A stretch of DNA of 64,000 nt from Zoroaster sp. YZ-2022 (lineage: Eukaryota > Echinodermata > Asteroidea > Forcipulatida > Zoroasteridae), in assembly GCA_029582265.1 (NCBI GenBank), contig CM055816.1, forward strand, positions 29,494,366-29,558,365, read 5' to 3'. A model generated the notes under the pieces. The model searched no databases. It saw nothing but the letters and a program-made list of their open reading frames with translations, and was not told where the DNA came from. Numbering within the stretch: the first letter of the stretch is position 1; the number at the start of each line of letters is the position of its first letter. Position numbers and translations under genes: made by a program. Positions 33,931 through 44,200 of this stretch are shown here, piece by piece.

Positions 33931-34130
33931 ACACACATCATGTAACATCAATGAAGCATACCATTTTTATAATCAATATTCTCCGCACATACTCATTTAC
34001 AAATACTTTTTTTAATGTAATTTTTCAGAAAATAACATTTCAATTTCGTTGCCATTAAAATATGACAACTTATATAAGAAACCAAAAAATTAAGACATTT
34101 TGGATTGAGAAGATTTTGAACAAACTACAG
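33931..34130. repeat. 200-bp direct repeat, right copy
   Basis: Matches 33472-33672; its first bases read acacacatcatgtaacatca, so the repeat could be bounded TG..CA like an LTR. Confidence 0.9.
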
Positions 34131-34760
34131 GGTGGTTAAAAAAAGTTAACCCAAGTTTAAGGTGATTGTTCACCCACCTCCTACAAATCCAGAGAATTTG
34201 TGTTTACCTAGTGTTGATGAGTAGCGTTTTAGAAATAATCCTGAAAAAATGCTAGGTCTAGCTGAATTGGATCTCAAGATATGGCCCATTACAGATGGCA
34301 TGTACAAAACTGGCTTGTCCACGGGAGCTTCTTAACTTTAGTTTCTGTCTTCAACATGCTGCCCTTGGTTTGCAATACATGTGAGTGCCATGTGTTGCAC
34401 TGCATGTTGCGTTAGGCGTGTTCTTCTGATTGCAGTGAAGGCATTTTCAATTCGGCGTCTTAGTTCGATTATTGTCCTTGGAGGGCCTTCGCTGTACATG
34501 TACACTCTTGATTTGACATCGCCCCAAAGCTAAAAACGTGGTTTGCAATACATGTGACTGTGAGTGCCCTGTCTTGAATGTGTTGCACTGCATGTTGCGT
34601 TAGGCGTGTTTTTCTGATTGCAATGAAGGCATTTTCAATTCGCCGTCTTAGTTCGTTTATTGTCCTTGGAGGGCCTTCGCTGTACACTCTTGATTTGACA
34701 TTACAATACAAAGTAAATTTAATTACATTTGTGACAGGTAGAATTGACATACCCTATTTT
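34127..34760 (-). pseudogene. mariner/Tc1-like transposon relic
   Basis: The left edge reads cagggtggttaaaaaaagtt, typical of mariner-type terminal repeats. On the minus strand two imperfect copies of a C-terminal transposase piece occur (about 34368-34527 and 34545-34703). The better copy encodes NVKSRVYSEGPPRTINELR and RRRIENAF, as in the tail after the catalytic core. The catalytic core is absent. The two copies reflect an internal tandem duplication of about 170 bp. Confidence 0.6.
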
Positions 34761-36019
34761 ATATATTGCGCCCTCGCTTGACCCTTAAAAGTTTGATACC
34801 ATCTAAGAAGTTGCTTTGTCTTGTGTGGTCATAACCACCACAGCTTCTGTTTGGGCCACATCATCAAAATATTGTGCTGTCCATATGTATACAGTGTACA
34901 CTTAATATTCAAGTTCTTCATTGCACCTCATAATGGCTTCCCACTGATTAGACTGGGGTGAGTGTACTTTCATTTAATTTGTTCTTTTATCACACTTCTT
35001 ATCAAGTTATTAATTAGTGTTTTCTGAGTATTATTTTGACATCTAGTCAGAAAATTAGTTGGTTTACTCAGTAGCTTAGTCGGTGGAAAGTGAATTATTT
35101 GTTTGACTGATTGGCTGATTTGTTTAAATGACATTGAGTTCATTTACAAAATGAATTACTTTTTGGCTTTTATTCTCTTAAGTTACTTTTAATAAGATTG
35201 TCTTCATTTATACATTTTTAGGAGTATTTGTTTACTTTATTTAGTTCCTTTTAATTTCTTTTATCACTTTGTATGAGTGTGCTCCTTTTTTATTTTTTAT
35301 TTTTTATTTATTTATTTTTATTTATTTTTATTTTTAAATTTTTTATTTTATTTATTTATTTTTATATTTTTTTAATTTTATTTTTTTATATATATTATTA
35401 ACCTAGTGTTACTCATCTTCCTATCTTGTCTCATCTCTTTTTATTTTAAGTAAATAATTTTCACGCTCGCGTTTACGCACACATTCAACGCTCTACCAAC
35501 CTATTAAAATGATTATGTGTTCTTTGTTAATAACAAACGCGGTGTACGTTTTTTATTTGTATTTTAAATAGCTTTGTATTGCTATTACACTAATTACCTT
35601 CAAATGCAGTGGACGTGTTTTTCGACTTCATAAGTTTTGTTACATTACTGCATCGTATTTCTACATTATTATGTTATCCTTTATTCCTGTTTGTCATCAT
35701 ATTTCTACTGACTTTGTTTATTCATCTTACGGTAAGCTCATATTTATAAAATAATATTTTTTTTAAACAAAATTGATTTTGTTTATCTCCATCTTATAGG
35801 ACTACATTTAATTTTACTGCATTCCGTCAATATAAAAATTATTTTATCAATTTTCAGATACATCAACGTTAATTGTTAGACCCTCCTAGTTCCTCATCCA
35901 TATTTTATTTTTTCGTCACAAAATAGGTGAGATTTATTTATTATTTGTTTGTTTTGTTTTTATTTTTATATATAATTTTGCTCATTTCCCCTACTAATAC
36001 TTAAAAAGAGTCTTTAACA
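34761..36019. other. extremely AT-rich block, no gene seen
   Basis: Low-complexity ttttattt tracts (35280-35395). Composition shifts sharply at about 34950 and stays AT-rich through the reverse transcriptase ORF. It may be the 5' part of that retroelement. Confidence 0.5.
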
Positions 36020-36087
36020 GGCAGGTCGTGCAGTCTCATGAGACGAAACCTGCCTATAGCCTTATAGCATACTGCACCTGACGAGTC
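36020..36087 (+). ncRNA. hammerhead-ribozyme-like parts in permuted order
   Basis: All hammerhead core strands are present. These are ggcagg-guc at 36020-36027 (stem III plus the GUC cleavage triplet), gtgcagt at 36028-36034 (stem I), gac-gaaa-cctgcc at 36042-36054 (stem II, core, stem III), and actgcac-ctgacga-gtc at 36071-36087 (stem I, core, stem II). Stems of 6, 7 and 3 bp are perfectly complementary. The strands follow in the order 1-3-2, not the cyclic 1-2-3, so a normal fold is impossible without a pseudoknot. Penelope-like elements are known to carry hammerhead motifs, and one such ORF starts 630 bp downstream. Activity is doubtful. Confidence 0.5.
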
Positions 36088-36719
36088 ATGCTATTTTTTC
36101 CTTAAAAAATAAAAAATAAAATAATAAAATAATATATAAAAAAAAGGGCTGTTTAAGAACTCTTATTGCCGGCTTTTACATCCTCTTAACCCTTACTATT
36201 TTCGTTAATAACATTTAAAAATTTCTATTTTTTCCTGTCTTATTTCATTTTACATTAATCCACTTTTACAATTTTTTTTTTTTCCTTCTTTATTTTTCCT
36301 TTTCCTTTTCGTTCATCACCAATTATGATTTTAATTATACACCCAGATCAATTCATCAACTTAGTTTTTCTACGTTGTCTCTTCATACATCCTACATAGC
36401 GCCAGTTGGTATAATCTACTCTACTTGATTGTCTACTTGATTATTGAACTTATTGCCACAACCCTAAGCTCTTCAGTAATTATATTATTGGTTACTCAAC
36501 CCCCTTTTTTTAATTTTTTTTTTTTTTAATTTGTATTATCTTCTTATGCCTTGTTGCTACCTTTTGGAAGGTCTTGGGGCATCCAGCTTCCGACAGTAAC
36601 AACTTGGCTTGACGACCTCCTTAGTTTGTGTATATTTTATTTCAAAGAATTTTTAAATAAAGTTTTCCTTGGTAAAAGTAATTTTCATATTTTATATCAT
36701 TTATTGTTATCCTTTCATT

Positions 36720-38952
36720 ATGCCATCATCTCGCCCCAGTAAAATTATTTTTGATAAAATCAAAAAATGTCATAACTTCAATAAATGGAAAACTTTGGCT
36801 TCTCGTTCTAAAAATTATTTTCAAAATTATATCAATCAGACTAATAAATATTGTTTAATTTTAGATGAATTCATACCAAAACTCCATAAACTTCAACTTA
36901 ATTTTAATCAAATTATCAATGTCATAGAAAACACCAAACTATAATCATCACCCTAATAACCTCAGTTTAGGTATCGACAATTTAAATAAATTAATTAATA
37001 ATGCCAAAGTCAACCTTGATAATATTTCCAATAACTTAGAATTACATTTTATTTCTGAAATTGATTTCCTTAATTCATCTAAACCACTGAATCGTCATTC
37101 ACGCCTTCGTTCATTATCTCTTAATTATCATTTAGCTATTGCCTTAATTAACCAACGTAAATTAATTCACAATGAATTTTTAATTTCTAAACTCTCGTCC
37201 CTTAGAAATCAAGCCATCGATAAAATCATCATCAATGAAATCTCTAATAATTCACCTAATTTTCATAATTTTACTTCAATTAACATCCCCAAACGCATCC
37301 AACAAATTATCAATAAAGGTCCATCCTTCATCCCCACTAACCCTTCAGAAGACTCTGAATCTGCTAAACTTACACTACACAAATCAATCCTCCTCTCTCT
37401 AAAAAAAAAACTAGCATCTAAAGAAATATCTCATTCGCATACCTACAAACCATCCACAGATTACCATTTTAATTTCAGACTTAACAAGAAATATACTAAT
37501 AAACATCTCAACTCACTTCTCTGTCATCCCAAAATATATAATAACACATTCAGTTACATCCAGGCAACACTAGAAGAATCAATGAATATTCCACATAACA
37601 ACGTTTTAAAATTAAATCCCAATCGCCTTCATAACGTTACATTACAAGATATTAAAGACATTCAACATCTTTCCAGTAATAAAGACATCATTATTAGAAT
37701 CTCCGACAAAAATATGGGCTTATGCATTTGCAACACCTCATGGTACATAAATGAATATAAGAGACAAATTAACTGCAGCACATACACATCTTTAGGTCGT
37801 TTTAACACTAACATCGTCACTACTCTCATAACATCAGCCAAACAAGACATCAACTCATTATTTACAGACAACGATCTTCCTAAAGCAGCAGATTCAGACT
37901 TCAAAGAAATAACATCCTTCCTTAAAACTAAAATAATTAAAGTCCCTTCTATGGATATTCTCCCAAAAGTTCACAAATTAGACTCTCCACCTTGTCCATC
38001 TAACGAATCAAAACTTAAAGGTCGTCCCATTATTACTGCTCATAGTTGGATTACCTCCCCTATTTCTAAAGCACTTGGTTTTTATTTAGATATTCTTTTA
38101 AGCAGGTTTGAAGATAAATTTACAGAATTTAACTTTCCCTGGCCTATTATTAATAGTTCTAATCAACTTATCGACCAAATCAAGACCTTAGATATTAATT
38201 ATTTTGATGACATTTCCCTCATTTCTTTTGATTTTGAAAGTCTTTACACCAATATTACTCCATGTGACATCCATGATACTCTTTTTAAGGTTACTTCAAT
38301 TTGTGATTACCCTTTTGAATTTTTAAATTATTTTTTCAAACTTTATAAATTCACTTGTAAATATAGCAATTTTTCAGTAGGTAATTTTCTTTTTAAACAA
38401 AATATCGGTGTTCAAATGGGTAGCTATCACTCAGCACAAATTGCTAACTTAATTTTAGCTTACAGAGAATTTCTTTTTTTCAAAAATTTCAACAACCCTA
38501 ATTTACTTATTTTTGTCAGGTATATTGATGATGGTCTCTTAATCACTCGTAACTCTATTAATTTTAGCCATAAATATGTCATTAATGCCCTCACCTCTGT
38601 TTACCCTAAATCTATACCAATCACTTTTACTATTAATAATAAAACCATTAATTTTTTAGACCTCCAGCTCTCTGTTGATCATTTTACTCTATTAAATAAT
38701 AAATTAAATTTCTTTATTTATCAGAAACTATTCCAAAAATTCAGTTATATTAATTTCACTTCCAATCACAACCCCAATTATTTTTCTAGCATTATTAAAG
38801 GTGAATGCCATCGTTATAAAACCCACTCATCCTGTATCCACGAATATAACCATATGTTAAAACTATTTTCAATTAGACTCCTCAAATGCGGTTTTCATAG
38901 TTTTAAGCTTAAATATCATCATACTTTTTCCCGCAAACCTTTTTTTGTCTAA
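36720..38952 (+). pseudogene. Penelope-like reverse transcriptase ORF
   Basis: ATG at 36720 opens MPSSRPSKIIFDKIKKCHNF. One frameshift near 36930 joins to a frame open from 36928 to 38952. The reverse transcriptase motifs are in order: KLKGRPIITAHSW, ISFDFESLYTNITP (first Asp), GVQMGSYHSAQIANL, FVRYIDDGLLI (the catalytic Asp pair, about 38515-38545), INFLDLQLSV and FIYQKLFQKFSYINF. This order and wording match Penelope-like elements rather than LTR or LINE reverse transcriptases. About 280 residues precede the known domain. No GIY-YIG endonuclease is seen at either end. The coding region is very AT-rich (many aat, att, ttt codons). With only one frameshift the copy is young or the shift is an assembly error. 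Confidence 0.8.
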
Positions 38953-40385
38953 TTGTAACGTTAAACCTATTTTTTGTATGTAACCGGGGGAATATACAAC
39001 CCTGTCGGTTATTATTATGGACACAAAGTTAAAAGGAATTTCCTTATTGTAGTTGTACGTTTTGTATCTTGTTTGCTTAATATTAGTTATGTAGTGTTAT
39101 TATTGCCTTCTCGTGTTACATTTTGGAATGTTCAGTTCGAGTATAAAACGCGGTAAAGCTTGACACCTCGGAGGGCTATATAACACTTACGTCTTTGTCT
39201 AGCCCTGTGGCAATTTTGGGGGATTGCAGCGGGTACGGCGATTTCGAGCCGAGCTGGCACTTGCCAACGCGCTGGCGGTGACGGCGGTTGCGAAGGCGAA
39301 TGTATGTCCAGTGAGCCTTAATTGTAGTTTCATCTTTGTGTCGGGATGTTCTTCGACTATTACAGTACATGTCTGATACAGGTAAATGATACATTTTTAC
39401 TTATTTTTTATTTTATTTTCACTGGAAATTGTTTTTGTAATTTTTAGAGTTTAGTAGGGGAAAGATAAGTTTAAGTAAAGAAACATTTTCTTTTTGGTGT
39501 CGAGACAAATTCTATAAGTGTTCGGTGAGCTTTGGGAATCGACGTCAAGTCGACCACAGCACCGGCTAGTTCATTAATTTAGCGGTGGGAAAAGTTACGA
39601 TAACTTGGTATACGTCTCGGTGACGTGGCTGCGAAGATTAATGGAGAAAATAACTTCCATTCAGAGTGAAGCATAACTCGAAATAATTTCGTAAGGGGCT
39701 AGCTTTGATTGGGATTATTGGTTATCTGACAGGTGTATTGGAGTGAATCCTTTACAGGAGGCCGTCAGTATTTGTCACTTTGTATAGTGATGGCAGACTT
39801 TTATAATTTGTCGCCGTTGATGTCAATAAGTAAATTGTTGGGATGTTTGGGAGAAATTAAACAAATAATATTTTCGGAAGACGGGAGAGGCATATGGATT
39901 AATCGAGTATGTGTTTTTATGTAAGAAGTATGTGTTTTAAAGAAGTGCGATGAAGTTGGCTTGGGTTGGAGAATGATAGATATTTCTTTTCGGCTGTAAT
40001 TCGAAGTCAATTCGTACAGTCCGATTTGAGTAATCTGGTCCTCCCATGGGGATTGTAGTTTACAAATGTGTTGTTTTTTTATAGTTATGAACGATGGAAG
40101 TTCTGCCGTTTTGTAGAGGCATTGCATGCGAGTCCATCATGGACATCGGCATATTTTTTGTCGTTACATGCATATAGACAGTGACCGCAGAACTCGAGCG
40201 TACTGTATAAGATTGCATGGTTTTTGGTTTTGTTTTAGCATTATTGTAAAATTCATTTTAGACCATCGTCCACCTGCTGATGACAGCTGAAGGTTGTTTT
40301 AGCCAGGGACCGGACTTTATCATGATGCCGAAATGGTGGGTCCGTGATCTGTAGACCCAGTGTCGCTGGAGCTGGTTGGGGTATG
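38953..40385. other. 3' flank of the retroelement, no gene seen
   Basis: A less AT-rich patch at 39150-39320 contains a TATA-like box (gggctatataacac). No family recognised. It ends at the TATG target (40382-40385) of the next element. Confidence 0.4.
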
Positions 40386-40421
40386 TTTAGGCTAATGAAA
40401 GTGAATGAAAAGTTTCTCGTC
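40386..40421 (+). repeat. left terminal inverted repeat, 36 bp
   Basis: Reads from tttaggctaatgaaag to gtttctcgtc; exact inverse of 47245-47280. Confidence 0.9.
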
Positions 40422-40726
40422 ACATTTTTTTCTAGGGTTGATGAGGTGACTATTTCATTATTCATTATTTTTTAGACTTTCATTATTTTTCTAAATATAT
40501 TGGATAATGTTTGCCCTAATAGCCCCGAACCATATGACTTAAATATGAGGGTATTTTATCTTTAAAGCTATCTTAATGTACTCTAAAAAAAATGTTAAAA
40601 CATAATGAACACTCAATTACAAAGCTGACCATGCACTTTTATATATATATATTTATTTCAAACATAGTATACAAATGTGGTACACTCTTACAAAAAATGG
40701 TGCAACTTCGAACCTTTTTCTCTAAC

Positions 40727-40812
40727 CCTAACCCCCTGAGCATTGTTTCTAAACAATAAAAATCCCCCAAAATCCTCAAACTTGCTTTGTTGTCCAGGGA
40801 GTTAGGGTTTCA
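40727..40812. mobile_element. short MITE, TTAACCCTAAC family
   Basis: Ends ctaaccctaaccccctga and gggagttagggttt with core 'aatcccccaaaatcctc'. Relatives at 54345 and 18559. Confidence 0.6.
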
Positions 40813-40957
40813 AAACCGGAAAAGGTTCCCAAAATGTCATACGTGTGAAAATAACACATATCATGTGATGCGCTGTCAACCAATCACAAGACAGAATCTG
40901 TGTATGGGGCGTTTAACAAAAACTATGAAGCAGGAGGTGCCTCCCTTTTTCCGATTG

Positions 40958-41283
40958 TCAGTTTGCACGATTGGCCATCCTCTTCCTGCCTTTGAGTTTA
41001 ATGGCTGGCTTTCCTTCGCATTCAGCACATACAGGGTATGTCAGTGCGGTCTTGAAATCCCAGTCTGGCTGCAGAATTTCCAACGAAGAGCAGTAGATAC
41101 AGATTGTGTCACTGACTTCGGAACTGTAGTAGAGAGTCTCTACTGGGTCTTTGCAGTTGTGTAACTGAACCTCAACCGTGTGACCATGTAATCGTTCAGG
41201 GAATTCGAGCTCTTGAAGAGAAACCCCACAAACATAGGCTGTGCTTTCCAGTAGCTCCTGCAGCTCTTTGCGTTCTCTTGGTC
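40958..41283 (-). CDS. transposase exon 7: Cys-rich C-terminus
   Basis: The acceptor tatcacag precedes GPRERKELQELLES. The exon has DTICIYCSSLEI and YPVCAECEGK, a C-x2-C..C-x2-C pair that likely binds zinc, and a basic end (KGRKRMANRAN) before the stop. A possible AATAAA polyadenylation signal on the minus strand lies at 40652-40657. Confidence 0.78.
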
Positions 41284-44200
41284 CTGTGATAATTAAGAGC
41301 AATCAAGCGATGACATTTGGATCCGATCAGAAACTTGTGTAACTTGTTTGTTCAATGCAACAAAGGCAGTTGACCATGGCTGCATGAATTTTTTTATTTT
41401 AAATAGAACACTAATTTCAAACCTCATACACATTTGCCACATATTCCTCAAAACCTACCCAATTTTCTCTTGCTGTAAACAATCCGCCACATTTGACATT
41501 CTTCACATAACAGGACGGTGTCGGCATTCTTTACGTGTTGTACGCTTGCCGAAAATGTGAGGGTTCCCCGCCTCTTCTTTCCAGCCTGCTGTAGGGATGG
41601 CAGATCGTCTTCTGTTGTGTCCACTTGACCGTAAAGCTCACTGTTGGTAAACAGATTCAAAGTGGATAGGACAAGATGATAAAAATCAAAATTAATTCAA
41701 GGGTATGAATAATATCTGAAAATAACTGAATAGCTTAGTAAAAAGCCAACTAAAACAAGCCAACAGGACACCATTCATGTATGTGAGGTTTATTTTGTGT
41801 AGCATTCAAACACAGAAAAAATGGTGTAACAGCAGTTTACACAAAATACAATAACCATACATGTATGAAAAAATCATAGTAACACACAGGTAAATCAGAG
41901 CAAAGGCAGTTTAAATTTACTCTAGCAAAGTGAACTATACATACATACATACATGTATGCTGTTTCATAAAGCCTACCTGAATGACATGTAGTGTTCATC
42001 CTCATTGGGGACAGGATCTGGTAGCGGGTAGATCTTCCTGAATTCATCCAAGTCCATACGTACAGGTGAACATACATCACAGGGGTTGTTGCCACACTTG
42101 CGAATGCTGTGAATATTAAATAAATTGTGTATCTAAATGAATATTAAAAAGAGTAGTATACGTCAACTGCCCCGAAACAGATACATGTAATTCCCTCTAA
42201 AATATGCAGGTGCGTTTTTTTTTTTGCAGATCTAAGTTGAGGGGAGAAAATGTTGGCAGAAAAAAAAACACCAAAAAAAACGAACAATTTCAAGAGGTGT
42301 CCGGTACGGTGCCCAGTACCGGCCACCTAAATATTACTTTACACCTATTTACATGTATGTGTTACCTGAACGAATATGTTCTTTCCCTACAGCAGTGATC
42401 CATAAACCTTTGCAGTCCGGGTAGTTTTTTCAGATCTTTCTTTACCAGCGGTCCTTCTTCAAGTCTGTCATCCACCTTTTTCAATACCTCCCACATGTTG
42501 GTTACTGCAAGTGGTGATGCTGATTTGAACGTCTTCAACTTCTGTCCGGTCCATTTTAAGCGCTACAAGATAAATAAATCATTCAAGTGTAAGGTTGATG
42601 TAAATCATGAATTTAATTACAATTATAATCGATTGAAAACTTCAAAAATACCTCAATTAGGGAGTTAAGAAGCTCCTTGCAAGGTTGAAGTGACTCTTCA
42701 TACTCCTCCTTCAGGCCTGGTGCAGCATCTGGTCCAGTTAGGGCAATTCTAACACCGGCAAGGTTGGAGACATTCTTCAGAGCCGACTCCAACTCTTGAC
42801 TTCCTCCAGCTCTCATCACCCCTACCGCTTGTAGTCCGATGTTGACAGTAGAAAACACACGTTCTACTATATTTTTCCAGCTATGGTGAGGAGCTGTACG
42901 CATGACTTGGGTAAGGTCATTATCCAGCATCAAGTGGAGGGCAATTAGTGCAACCTGATTGGACAGGAAGGTGTTGTTGTGGTCCGGGCCTCCGTCTGTG
43001 TATAATACAAGTATAGACTTATCTGCATCTCCATGGACAGTCTGTGCAAATTACAAAAATACGAGCAGGCAAACGTCCATTTCTGTTACTAATATCAAAT
43101 GAAATATATTTATAAATACACTACTGATAAATGATGTGTTAAAGTTTCGGTTCAGCTACTGAAGAGTAAATAGTTGTCTCCCAATACTTACTAGGGTCTT
43201 GTACAGCTCCGCAGAATGACGCATACCAGATGATGGCTCAAATGCAGCATCCTTGAAGCTGAGGTGTACAGAACCAGTGTAGAATGACTCTTCTAGAGAA
43301 TCCGGTATGTTAACCAGCAGCTGCGCTGATGGTATGAAGAAAACTTTGGTGAAGTCATGGTCTGCGACCTGCAATTTGTTGTCAATGCTCACAATAACTT
43401 CCTTTCCCCGCTCCACCGCAGCCACTGGGAATCCAGGTTCCCCTATCTTCACTCTGTGCTTATCATCCATGCTGACAAACTGTGTGCACTTCTTGTGCAA
43501 TATGGCAAACTCCTTCAAGTATTTGAGGTACGCCGCACAATAATGCGCATCAATGTGTGTTGCATGTAAGAGCCTCTGTTGGACCATCATTTTTAGGTTG
43601 AAACGTTTGGTGTATTTCCTGCCTGCGATAGATCTGGGATGTTTAGGGTGAAATTGGTATCTCACCCATGTCGAGCTTGGGATGTGGGTGCCTTCTGGGC
43701 AGCGCTTCTGCACCTGCTCAATCAGGTCGCGTGTGGAAAGGGCTGTGGCCATGTAGCCTACTGAGGATTGGCGGCGCTCATGAACGCTGGAAGTATCTAT
43801 GACATACTCGCCCATGTGTTTCCAGAAAGTAGCATATCGATCAGAACCATCGGCATTGAGGGATCGCAGGTCAACGATGATATCGGGATCTTCTGCATCT
43901 AAAGCCTGTTGAAGGCGGAGATCTAGCTGAGTTTGCTGGATGTTGTTGAATGCACTTGCATCATTTGCATCATTTGTCAACTCGCGATACATATCACGAA
44001 GGATATATACTGGAGTGTTGCTTGTGAATGTTCCATACCGTCGAATAAACTGCCTTTTCAAGGCCCGAGAGTGGTATACGGGCATCTGTGCTTTGATCTC
44101 ATCCAGTATATTTGTACTACGCACCAAGTTCTCCTCTTCAGAGCCTGTTGCTGGCCACAGAAAATTGTAGTCTGGGATGTTTCCTCCAATGCTGTATGTA

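Noticed and set aside
33604..33941. Three overlapping frames of about 100 codons across the GC island
   Set aside because: Stops are AT-rich, so a GC-rich insert is open by chance; no frame resembles a known protein.
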